In this document: in pieces, positions 11,761 to 22,740 of the stretch
How the letters are laid out: each line of letters begins with the position of its first letter
How positions within the stretch are numbered: position 1 is the stretch's first letter
Source of the DNA: Strix aluco
Taxonomy: Eukaryota > Chordata > Aves > Strigiformes > Strigidae
Assembly: GCF_031877795.1 (NCBI RefSeq)
Contig: NC_133935.1
Location: forward strand, 85,814,748-85,878,747
Reading direction: 5' to 3'
DNA: 64,000 bases
Position numbers and translations under genes: made by a program
The notes under the pieces: generated by a model
Databases searched by the model: none
Seen by the model: the letters and a program-made list of their open reading frames with translations, nothing else
What the model was told of the DNA's origin: nothing

Positions 11761-12882
11761 TTTTATTCTAGATTATCTTATTCATTCAGAACAGTTGTAC
11801 TTAATAATTGCTGCAGGCAGAAGTTCAGAAAAAGGTAATGATTAAAAACAGAGATGGAGACTAGGAAAAAAAGAAGAGAAGGTCATGATGGAGAATGGAG
11901 AATTTGGAAAAAAGAAAGCGTCCAGATATTCCCAGGGGAGAATATGAACAAAGAATATTTAATGGGTCTTTTGTAAGTCAGTCTTTGCTTTCCAACAATG
12001 GCTGGAAAAGAGAAACATTCATTCTTTTTGGAGAACTTTAAACCCACAGGGTCTGTGGGACAGACACCCCAGCCTGGGGAAGAACAATTCTGGTGCCAGA
12101 CTTTCCTGGAGTGCTGGAGGCTGCTTGGGTCTCCTATAGAGGAGGAATCTAGCAGGAAGGAGATGAGGGTGAGATGGAGATGCCCCTGTGTTGTGCCCAT
12201 CTGCTCCCATCTCTTCAGGGGCTGGTTATGTCCCACAGTGGATGGGTCCCTGCTGAGGGCACAAAAGCTTCAGGTATCTGAGGCTGGACCTGGTGTAAGC
12301 AAGGGGCTGGCAGAGGAAAGGAGTGAGAGTGAGGAGCATGGTGCTGAGGAAAAGCCATGGTTTTTACTGGGTTTCTTGTCATCAGGGCCAAACCTCCCTC
12401 TCCTGTCCCTTCAGCTCAGGACACATCCCTTCTTCATCCTCAAGGACAGGCTTGCCACAGTACATGAGAAGAAAGGTACAATAACTCCTCTACTCACCAG
12501 AAATCAGTGCATACCTTGCTAAGGTAATTGCCCATCTCTTTCCACTTCAGCAGCATCAAGAAACCCAACCTGAGAGCAGCTTCACCCATCCGCACGGCTC
12601 CAGCCCCGAGGAGTTTGGCTGCTGAAGGCAAGCGAGGGAGGGGACAGGGAGGAGGCATGCATCCCACATGGCCATGGGATGATGTTACCGTCAGATGAGG
12701 AGCAAATGCTGTGGGAACAGCCTGGGGCCCCAGGGAGTCTGGAAGGGCTTTTCCACATTTCTGCCACACATCCAGTAGCTATAACTCAATTTATACAATG
12801 AGACAGTTTTCCATTAGAGGTATTTTCCTTCTACAGTCATCCAGAACTGTAAAAAACCAAAATCATTGGACTGGGAGAAAGA
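11761..12882. other. Intergenic sequence with a 174-codon open frame
   Basis: This holds the longest non-repetitive open frame in the window (11998-12522, plus). It opens in a fair start context (AACAATGG), but the protein has no recognisable fold, signal peptide or family and no exon neighbours. The region is moderately GC-rich. I consider the frame probably non-coding. Confidence 0.4.
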
Positions 12883-12967
12883 TTCCTTCCTTCCTTCCTT
12901 CCTTCCTTCCTTCCTTCCTTCCTTCCTTCCTTCCTTCCTTCCTTTCTTTCTTTCTTTCTTTCTTTCT

Positions 12968-13010
<43 letters not shown>

Positions 13011-13314
13011 CTTTCTCTTCTCTCTTTCTCTCTCACTCTTCTCTCTTTCTCTTTCTCTCTTTCTTCTCTCTTCTCTCTTCTCTCTTTCTCTCATCTTTCT
13101 CTCTTTCTCTCTTTCTCTCTTTCTCTCTCTTTCTCTTTCTTTCTCTCTTTCTTCTCTCTTCTTTCTTTCTTTCTCTCTTTCTTTCTTTCTTTCTCTCTTT
13201 CTTTCTTTCTCTCTCTTCTTTCTCTCTCTTTCTTTCTCTCTTTCTTTCTCTCTTTCTTTCTCTCTTTCTTTCTTTCTTTCTTTCTCTCTTTCTTTCTCTC
13301 TCTCTTTCTTTCTC

Positions 13315-13374
<60 letters not shown>

Positions 13375-13377
13375 TCT

Positions 13378-13466
<89 letters not shown>

Positions 13467-13474
13467 TTTTCTTT
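12883..13474. repeat. 592-bp pyrimidine tract, (TTCC)n to (TTTC)n/(CT)n
   Basis: It begins as pure TTCC repeats (12883 to about 12942), changes to TTTC repeats, then to mixed TTTCTC/CT units. I see only two purines in the whole tract, A at 13035 and A at 13093. Long open frames read through it on both strands and encode only Ser/Phe/Leu or Arg/Glu/Lys strings. They are artefacts of the repeat. Such tracts can form intramolecular triplex DNA and are often length-variable. Confidence 0.97.
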
Positions 13475-14879
13475 ATGTTTTATTTAAATCTTTTCTATCC
13501 CTTATTGCCTCTTTTCCCTATCACTCTTACATGTCCCATGAAATGCACCCTGACAGAGGACATGTTTACAGTCAGCAGGGCCCACCAGCCTTGGTCTCAC
13601 CCAAGGATTTACCTACTGCAGGGACTGTCTGCCTCCAGCACAGCTTTCTTCATCACTGCCACCTCCTTCCTGGGGCAGAGCAGGACCGAGTACTTTATGT
13701 GCCCTTGTCACAAGCAGATTAATGAAAGCTGGGAGGACAGAAGGGGGTTGCAGCACACTGAACCGTGACAGGATCCCACTACTACCCATCCCTCCAACAC
13801 AGTGATGATTTCTGGCTCAATCTCCCACCCTGCCAAGATGCACAACAAATGGTGAGGACTGGTGATAAAAAGGACCCTGTTCATTAAATGAAGCGCTATC
13901 ATAGTCTGTATCCATAAGATGGATTCATGTCCCTTGTTTTTTCCCCACAATGGGGCTGTGGTGCTGAGAAGACTGGATAGCATTTGGGCTTTCCACACCT
14001 AATTGTTTGGGCTAGCACAGCCTGGCTTTGTTTTGCAGATCCCACACAGGCATTTTGTGCCATTTGAGATGCTTTAGGCTAGCAGATGTGACACAGACTA
14101 TGAGACTCCCAAACTCTTTAGAAATTGTACTGGGGGCCAGGTGGGGAATAGGATGTCTAAAATGGTACCCAGTGCCTATCTGCAGACAACAAAAAGGCCT
14201 GGTTTTTCCCATGCTCAACAGGGGCTATGCGAATTCTTCCCCATGCTAGAAACTCTCTCACCATTCAATTTGCACAATATTGCTTCAAATTTCATGGTGC
14301 CCGGCAGGAGGGAGATCTGAAGTCACCCCTGAAAGTCATGACAACTTTCTTCACTGAAAGAGTGCCACCACCATGGCTCTCTTCAAGACTTTCTGGCAAT
14401 GATCAGATACAAATGTCTGGAAGCAAGGAAGTTATTCTGAATAAGTAAGGTCCTTACTGACATGCAAATTGATGTAATAGTATGGGAAGAAGCCGCAGCA
14501 CTGGTTCAGGATCCCTAGCCTCAGTTCTGTGGTATCACCTGATGCACGTTTGACTTTCCCTTGGAAATCTGCAAGTTATTATCTTGGTCCCAGCTGTTGG
14601 CTGTCTGGAAACTTGAGAAGGAATTTGAATGTCTTACACCTGGGGAGCAGGTGGATTTTGGAAGGAACATGGAGGAGACTGAGGTGCTCCCAAGACCCAT
14701 CCCAGTCTCCCAGGACCAGCTGATCATATGGTCCAAGACTGAATTTTCACTGAAGATGGAAGCAGTGGAGGGACTGAGGAATGAGAAATTGCAAGAGAAA
14801 TTAGATGAGGAGGAGGAAAATAAATAATCACCAAAAACATTTCCAAAATGCACAGCTGTTAGGAGGGAGTGTGGAAAAG
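13475..14879. other. Intergenic sequence, no gene recognised
   Basis: Unique-looking sequence without recognisable coding content. Overlapping short frames on both strands (for example 14521-14940 minus, partly through the adjacent AT microsatellite) are unsupported. Confidence 0.5.
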
Positions 14880-14930
14880 ATAATAACAATAATAACAATA
14901 TAATAACAAAATAATAATAATAATAATACA
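14880..14930. repeat. AAT/AAC triplet microsatellite
   Basis: About 50 bp of interspersed AATAAC and AAT units ends in a run of ATA triplets. It is a simple low-complexity repeat. Confidence 0.9.
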
Positions 14931-17223
14931 ATGGGGACAAGGCTATTTATTGTGAACCTTTCCCTCAGAACCAAGCAAAGAGGTACCAAGCACCCATGCC
15001 CAGAGCAGCCCAACAGCTGTGACCCTGTTGCCTACTTGGCTGGGCTGGGGGATGTCATGCTGCTGAACTTGGGAGCAGAGCAGGCACCACCATCCCCACC
15101 ACTGCTGCTTGCCAGTGGCAACAGGAGCAGCAAACTTGACTCTTGCACCATCTCCTACCTGTCTCTGAATCCTTCCTTTTCTCCCTCGTCCCTCTGGCAG
15201 GAATAATTTGGCTGATGCTCTACTCCCTGCCACATCCCGAGCTCTCTGTAAGGAAGGGAAAAATTCGTGGTGACTCAGAGGTTTGCAGAGCACAGCCAAG
15301 GTGACAGGTGCAGGAAGAAAGCTGAAAGAAAGAAACAATTTGCTCAGCAGACCATCAAAGGCAAATATTCCTTCGCCACTCTCATTGATTCTGCACCTTC
15401 TCCAGAAGTTACTCACCATTGTTTAAATCACTTTATCCTGTTAATCCACCAAAGGCAGGTGAGATCAGGATGGGTTAGCACAGAATTGCAAATGTATTAT
15501 TGGGATATGTTCTGTGAAGACAAATAGACCTTAAAGCACCTAAATGTCTAATGCCAGAATGTTGTGCTTAATTAAGCAGCTACAGGGGCCATTTACAAAC
15601 GTGATTTCTGGATTGATTATCTATAACTCTCTCTGCAGCCCCTATTAACAGCCTCCTATGAATAGGATTGTTTCCTATAAGTGTCTCATCCAGCAAGATG
15701 GGGTGGCTGCATTTGCTGGTCATCTTATTCCAAAGGATCAACCTAATCAGCAACAAGCGTTGATAGGGGCAGAGAATGAGGTATAAATCTCCTCAGGGGC
15801 TTGTGGGGGGAGGATAGCAGTGATAAATCTGCAGATTAAAAGGCTGTTGCATTACCATTGAGAAAGGATACAATGTGTGTGTGTGTATTAGGCCAGATCC
15901 AAAGCTTGTCCTGTGTGTTTGTGTTGAAGGCTTGATAAAAAGCTTGTCCAAAGTAACAGAGTGAGATTTGGCTGCCCTGTTGAAATGGTCAGTCATTAAA
16001 GTGTCCAAACAGGAGGCTGAAGCAGAGGAAACTGGTAGAGGGAGGACAGGTTTGCTGTAAAACATTCCCCTGGAGGATCTCAGAACAATATGCAATATCT
16101 TCTAGTGTAACTTCACACGGTTATGTGGGGATACCAACAACTGGTTTTATGTGTTACTATCCACATTTCCAGAGTTTGCTCATAAATGCACACTAGCTGG
16201 TGGGATGACTGAAGTCCTGAGGTCTTGCAATACAACTTTAGCTGTCATTTTTGCCATGCCAACTCTTTACTCACTTGCAGTCTGTTCGTAGCACAGAGCT
16301 GCTGAGTAAGAGAGAGCTGTTGGCAGGGGTGTTGTCACGATGAGGTGCAGCATCAGGTTATATGGCAGAGGCAGACCAGCAGCATTAGGAGAAACTTCAC
16401 AGCAACATGGCATTTGGGCTTCTCTCCCACTCCAGGATCCCACAGGATGGTTCATTCTGGCTTTTAAAGTGTGTAAGCAAGAGATCATGGCTTTGCATAC
16501 ATGCCACCCTGCTAATTGCAGGATGCCCAGCATCTCTAGCAATGAAAATACCATGAACCAGTGCAAAGAAAAGCCTTCAGACCGACAAACACAGTTTTTT
16601 GGTGGAAAAATGGGCATATTCTACTCTGGAAGCAACATGCTTGTGCCCACTGGGGTCAGTGCAGCATCTTTCAGCTGAAGGATGGTTCTCCCTTGGCTTC
16701 TGCAGAACGGGGAGGATCAGGGAGGTGCCTGGGGATGAGATCTGTCGCTTCCCAACTTCACGTGTGCCCAGGGGAGGAGGGAGAAACAGCAGCACACACA
16801 CAGAGAAGAAGAAGAAAAGTAAAAAAAAAAAATCAAAAAGAAAAAAAAGATGTCAATTATTTAAGAGACAAAGCTTCTGCCATGAAACCCAATCTATTTC
16901 AGGAGCCTGCAGCAGGTTTTGGACACCTTGCTTAATCATAACTCGCTACATATTATTTCCCTATAAACAAACTACAATGTTACTCATATAAACAGCTTTA
17001 TCTTGACAGCTGCAAAATGCCAGGATTTAATGTCGAATGAACAGAGTTTCACCATATGGTACCACTCCGGGCCTGAGACGTTATAATCCACAGCATATTG
17101 CCTTCCGGAAACAGCGATTACAAGGAAGGCCTCTCTCCCCTCTCCTTTTAATTGCATTTGTTGTCTCTAGTTCACATTGTCTTTTCTTTTTCCTGACAGA
17201 TTAAAATAAATCAGTCCCTTGGC
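14931..17223. other. Intergenic sequence with a possible conserved block
   Basis: No gene is recognised. An A-rich purine stretch lies at about 16800-16850. The segment 16995-17190 is unusually motif-dense, with E-box CATATG, TAATCC and GCGATTA, and is discussed as a candidate regulatory element. Confidence 0.4.
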
Positions 17224-17245
17224 GGGGGGGGGGGGGGGGGGGGGG
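17224..17245 (+). repeat. Poly(G) tract, 22 bases
   Basis: An uninterrupted run of 22 G is flanked by GGC on the left and CTTGGGTTGGG on the right. It can form a G-quadruplex, and the assembled length may be inaccurate. Confidence 0.95.
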
Positions 17246-18085
17246 CTTGGGTTGGGTTGTTTTCTCAGTTTCTATTCTTGAGAAAAGGGGTTGACAAGGT
17301 GCTGAGGGTTTGAGTAGCTCTTCGCAGGGCTCAGGGTTACAACACCCATCCTAGCTGATGGCCCACTAACCCCCAGGCTGGCAGATCAGAAAGGGCTTCA
17401 TGATTATGTCTACATTAACTAGAACTGCCAGATGGCTCATGCAGTGGAGACTTTCCATCTCCTACTTGTTAATCCCCTTTTCTTTGATAAAATAACATGG
17501 GATGGCAATATTAACTTTTGCTTTCTCCTGCTTTCTGTCTGAAACTAGATGATCTGAATCAAATTCTTCACTCCTGGGGACCCACTGTTTGTGATTTTTC
17601 TGTAAAAAGATGTGAAGGTACCTGTGAACACAGACAGGGTGGCTAGAAGGCAATGCCTGGGTGCAAGAGGATGCCAGCTGTGATACTTTAATGAGAGCTC
17701 AGCTCTTCTTCAGGCTGAGGAGAGGAGAAATTGGTTGTTTTACATGTATTCCTGCCATGGTAAAACTTGTGCCTTGTCTCTCCCAGGCCCAGACTTGTGC
17801 TTTCTCTCAAGACCTAGCCCCATTAGTGGAGTGTGTGGAAAATGCAGCAGTGCTGCTCTCTGGTCTTAGACAGGAATCAGATGATACAGGCACCATCTGG
17901 TGTGCTGGTGGGCAACAAGTGAGGGAAATCCACTATATCCTTCATTTTCCAGCATCAGCTAAGACAAGTCTGGAATTGTAAGTCAACCCTGGCTCTGAAG
18001 CAGCACCCAGAGAACACATGACTATACTAAAGTGTACAACCAGCCAGGTAGCCATCTTCCATGAAAGATCTCTAGCATGCCTCTG
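17246..18085. other. Intergenic sequence, no gene recognised
   Basis: No coding or repeat signal beyond chance open frames (up to 106 codons, plus, 17661-17981). Confidence 0.5.
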
Positions 18086-18175
18086 ACATAGTATCATAGA
18101 GTCATTTAGGTTGGAAAAAACCTTTAAGATCATCAAATCCAACTGTAAACCTAACATTGCCAATCACGTCCTAGA
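18086..18175 (-). mobile_element. CR1 3'-end fragment, antisense
   Basis: It begins with the tail-like ATCATAGAGTCAT, the complement of the CR1 3' terminal repeats. It continues with TTAGGTTGGAAAAAACCTT and a block ending CCTAACATTGCC, a standard avian CR1 3' end read in reverse. It is truncated after fewer than 100 bp. Confidence 0.85.
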
Positions 18176-18694
18176 CATTTTTGCCTGTACATCTGTATTT
18201 GCTGCTCCTGGGTTCTGTGCAGGTTTCAGGTGACCATCCTTTGTGACCAAGAAAGGAAATGTTTTGTAGTTTTGTATTTTTTGCAAAGGTTTTTTTTATT
18301 TGGATGTATGATTGTTATTTGCAGCTGCTGGAAAGGAAGAAACTTTTACAACTAAACTATTACAACTCCTCTAGGCTCTCTGAAGATTTGCATGCAGTTT
18401 CTGGTTCTGTTGCAGAATTCCTATGAGACCCAATTCATGCAATTTTTATAAGTTTAAGGTTTTCCCATCTGAAAAAGGAAAATAAACAAGATACTTGTTT
18501 TTCTCTGTTCCATTGCTCTTCATGCATACCTGTGCCAGTTCCAACCTATTGCTCTGGCAACGGCAAAGTTACAGCCCTTTGGGGTGGATATAACCCCAAG
18601 TTTAGGTCCCTTTCTCTGACAGTGATGTCCACCTTGCTGTCCCTTTTTATTTTATAAAGGTAGGAATCTGTATGGCAGTTGGAGGCAGAACAGG

Positions 18695-18775
18695 AAAGTC
18701 ATGGGGTTAAATTGCAGCAGAGAGATTATTCTTGATATTAGGAAACACTTGCTAGGTGTAAGGAGAAATGAAGAG
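18695..18775 (+). mobile_element. CR1 fragment, sense
   Basis: The text AAATTGCAGCAGAGAG followed by GATATTAGGAAACACTTGCT and a GTAAGGAGAAATGAAG block matches the CR1 segment upstream of the 3' end (consensus reads as loss of lines after retrieving a group of aligned residues). It is decayed, non-coding and lacks the 3' tail. It may be an old copy. Confidence 0.6.
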
Positions 18776-18999
18776 GGTTGTTCTCATTCTTGCAGGAATC
18801 CTGGTCGCTGCTTTGGCAGGGAGCATAACCACTACCCAGAACAGTGCATGGACAGGCAGGTGGGGAAATCCATTCTGGTCCTGGCAACTGAGCCAGTGAC
18901 AGTGGATCAGAGACAGTCAGTAGGTCCTGAGTTTCAGCAGGGAGCACCTTGTTCATGAAGCAAAGCCAGATGTTATCAACATGCACAAAATTCAGGGAA

Positions 19000-19212
19000 T
19001 CATTGAGAATAGGGTTGGGCAGGGACCCAGAAGGTCATCTAGACCCCTCTTGGCTTGATCCATGCTCTTAACCATTGTTTGCCCAACTTCTTCCTAGATC
19101 TTTGACGATTAAGGGGCCTTACCCTGTTCTAGCACCCTGATGTCCTTGTCCTTAACTAGCCTTTCCTCATGGGCTAAATCTCCCCTGCTGCAATGTAACC
19201 CTAGACTTTGCT
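19000..19212 (-). mobile_element. Old CR1 3' fragment, antisense (probable)
   Basis: AGGGTTGGGCAGGGACC, then AAGGTCATCTAGACCCCTC and later phrases (ATCCATGCTCTTAACCATTG; TTGCCCAACTTCTTCC) follow the order of an antisense CR1 3' end. The match is much weaker than at 1640-2215. The call rests on word order, so the boundaries and subfamily are uncertain. Confidence 0.5.
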
Positions 19213-22200
19213 CTCTCATCCCCGTTCTCCATGAAAAGGGTCCACATTGCTCCTGTGAAGGTGCTTGAGGGCAGACTGATATATGGTGCATCTTGCAAGT
19301 CAGATCTGTGTCATGAGTCAAATGATGGAAAGACAGATGGTAATACTTTGGGCTATATAATTCACATAAAAGCTCTTCTTTGTTACCCCTTTTACTACAT
19401 AATTCCATATATCAGTGTTGAAAGGGGAAAAAAGGTTAATTGCTCACTAGCCCAAGTGGAATAGCGATGGGGTTCATCTACCCCCATTTCAGATGTCTAA
19501 TGAAAGTATCCACAACTCAAATACATGTTTTTTATGCAAAGTGATTGCTACACGGCTCATATTAAGAACATGACAGAAACATGAAGAACTGGAAGATCAC
19601 TGGGACCATTTTCCTGGCCAAGAGGCAATGACATCTTGCTATGCTCCTGCTTCTAGATGTGGTGCAATGGCTTTATCTGTGCCCAGCATGTAAGCTGGAG
19701 TGGGAGCAGGGTGTAAGTTACGGCAGCTCATAATGTAGTAGCCAATCTGCACAACTGATGAGAAGTGACTCCTTCAAGATCGGTGAGATACCTCCAGGTC
19801 CTGGCCCTACATGAGGAACCAAATTTGCTGATACCTACTCTGCCATGGGAGCATCAGAAAGCCAGAAATAATACTACAGTTCCAACCAAAGAAACACTTC
19901 AAGAGTGAAACATGGCAGGTTTGTGAGAGCAGACACATCGAGGTTCAAAACAGCCAAACCCGCAGGCTGCAGCCATGAAATTCACGCTGGGATACAACGA
20001 AAACATCAAGTTTATGGACAATCATTACACTGGATTTATGGTTCATCTGCAGGATGGTGCATTAGCAGCTTGGCTGGACCTTGGTCCAGAACTGACGTTA
20101 AAAGCCTTCAAGCACTACAGCAGCTAGGGGCTTTATCACTGAAGAGATAAGTGCTGCTTTTCTCTTAACATTCTTAAAAACATTGAACAAAGCAGTTCTG
20201 CTTGGTTAAAGTCTCCTTATATCACTACAGTGTTCCTTCCTTCTTTGTCTCTTTTGATCTAATTTGCAAAGAGTAATTAAAATCCACAGCCAAAACATGA
20301 AATAGTTGGGGCAGGATGACATTCTTCCTATTAGCAGCAAGGGGTGAAAGACAGCGAGTGAGGCTGACAGTGCAGATGGGGGACAGCAATGAGCATGGAG
20401 CCCAGTCACATCCTGTTGAATTGCAGTTTGATGTCTCTGGGCCATCTGGAGCTGGTCTCCTTCTGACATGCTGCAGGATCCCAGGGCCAGGAGGGGAAGA
20501 AGAGCTCATCTCTGAGAGGCAGTTAAACTGAGCCAGTGTTGGTTGAAGTGGTATTGGCATGCAGTGAGACCCAGACAACCACAGGGAGTGAAAACTGCCC
20601 TCAGAGTATGGCTATGAATAGCAGATAACCATTCCCATTACAGCACAGGGAGGCTGCTCTGGGTAAGGATGGAAACTAGGGCTCATTTGATGAATCTGGA
20701 AAGAAATAACCTCTGTGAACAGAATTGCAGCCTAATTGCATGACAGTCACATGTGCTAGCATGTAAGAGCACGGACCTGAGTGCTCACTAACAACCACAG
20801 CCAATGAGACAACCTTGCCCATATGCTTTGTAACACTTGTAGCTCACTCCTTTGCCATCCCAGTCTACCCAATCCTGGGTAGATTCCTCAAAATACTTGG
20901 CTTAAAAAGGTGCTGATCACCTGAACACCAACGAGAGCTCAGCACGAGGAGAAAGGAAGCCCTGAGTGTGGCTGCTGCTGAGTTGCTTGGGGAGCTACCA
21001 TTTGTTCATCAGTCCCAGTTTAATTAAGAAATGACTCTTAACAGAGCCAACCCTCGCCCGTTTACATGGACCACCCTTGTAAGCAGTGGGAGAAAGGAGC
21101 GCTTCCAGTCACCTTTCATCTCATCCTGCAGCGACTGCCTTAAGGGGAAATGATGAATTGTGCCTTACATACTGCAAAGAGGTCTGAGAGTGACTTGTTC
21201 AGACACAAGCTCTACTTTGTGGCCAGATGATGTCTAAGGTTAGACAAAATGAGTTCTGGCTGTAATAACCATGCTGGTCTACATCCAGCCTCAGCCACGC
21301 TCAACACTGGAGCTGCTGCTCAGCCTTGCCAGACAGGTTGTGGATAATTGTCCAGGACTCTTTTCAACAATTTTGCTGCTCTTTTCTCTCTTCCTGGCAA
21401 TAGATAAAGTTGTTATCTTAAGCGTAACACATTTGCACACAAATGGAGGTCCACGTTATGAGCAACAAATCATGTCTTGGCTTAACAAGAGTAAATATAC
21501 ACACACCTTGTAACTGCTGTCCCTGGGGTATCCACAAATCAACAGCTGCCAGCTATGTAAAAGTGTCCGTATTTGAGCACACTGTGGGAAAAATACTGCC
21601 TGTGACCCACATGTAGGTAATTCTTGTTCAACAGCATGAAACAATGTTCAATAAAGTTCACCTCCCCAATTCACTCGCTTTCAAGCAATATACTTCACCA
21701 TTATTGAGAACCTAAGAACCACAGCAGCATACAACCTGTTAAACCTTAATTAAAATTGAAAAAATCATTTTTCTCTGAAATGTATAAACTCTAAACATAG
21801 AATCTATAGATGCTATAAACTATACAAAATATTTTATATCTATGTATGTATATTTAATGGAATCATTATTATACTAAATTACCTCAGAAATCTTTTAATA
21901 TTTCATTAAACAGGTAAACTATTTATATATTTTATGCATAATATAACATCAATTCAGCATCAGCTCTGTCTGCACACATGCCATGAGATTTGCTTTCATT
22001 TGCATATTCTTGAATTTACACAGTAAGTTTTGCTAACTAATTTTTATCAGGAACTGTATAAAGCAATACTGTATTCTCACTCCTCCAAGGATGCTTTGTG
22101 CAGTCAACCCCTCCCAGGGAATGATTTAATATGAGATAGGACTTTTCCTGGGGAAGTTAATGGGGCTCATAAATTCCAAGCTAAGAGTCTTCCTTATGGC

Positions 22201-22673
22201 TTGGGTGGCTTAAACAATGCAAAAGGTGTTCCTTGGCCTTAATACAAGGAGTGAATATGTATCCTTGTAAAGATCTTCCGGTGAAGAATAGAATCTCATC
22301 TGATTTCAGAATCACCATTACAAAGTCTGAATTTTTGTTCTGGTGTTTAGTAAAGCATTAAAAGTAGTATCAGTCAAGACAGAGAGGTAAAAAACAGCCC
22401 TCCAGGTTTCTGAATCTTTCTGTCGTGTTTGGAAACTCTTAATGTGATTGTAGACTCTCAGGTTGAATAGTCAAAAGAAGTTGCTTGTGTGTTAGCCTGT
22501 AGAGGTCAACGTTGTAATCCTGAGGAATTCAGCTTCAAAATCATCATAAAATCTAGGGGGGGAAAAATTGCTTTAGCCACCAGAAGATTTCCCATTATTC
22601 TCTTCGTAACCAGTTGTAATACAGTTATGCAATCGCCTTATACTTTAATGCAAGCATGACTAGTAATGTCATC
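19213..22673. other. Intergenic sequence; promoter-like block and AT-rich block
   Basis: No gene is recognised. Around 20795-21030 a CCAAT motif, TTAAAAAGG and a GAGCTCAGCACGAGGAG stretch resemble a decayed LTR or promoter. About 21710-22060 is very AT-rich and contains an octamer ATTTGCAT at 21998-22005. Confidence 0.4.
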
Positions 22674-22740
22674 CTTAAAACTTAGAATTGTTTAGGTTGG
22701 AAAGGACCTTTAAGATCATTGAGTTCAAAATCAGTTTCAA
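22674..22740 (-). mobile_element. CR1 3'-end fragment, antisense
   Basis: TTAGAATTGTTTAGGTTGG followed by AAAGGACCTTTAAGATCATT is the antisense CR1 3' end. It breaks off after about 65 bp. Confidence 0.75.

Noticed and set aside
12711..13768. Overlapping open frames of 258 and 300 codons on the plus strand
   Set aside because: They run through the TTCC/TTTC/CT tract and encode only Ser/Phe/Leu strings; the non-repeat ends show no recognisable protein.
14943..15419. 158-codon minus-strand frame
   Set aside because: No recognisable domain or exon context; plus-strand frames overlap it.
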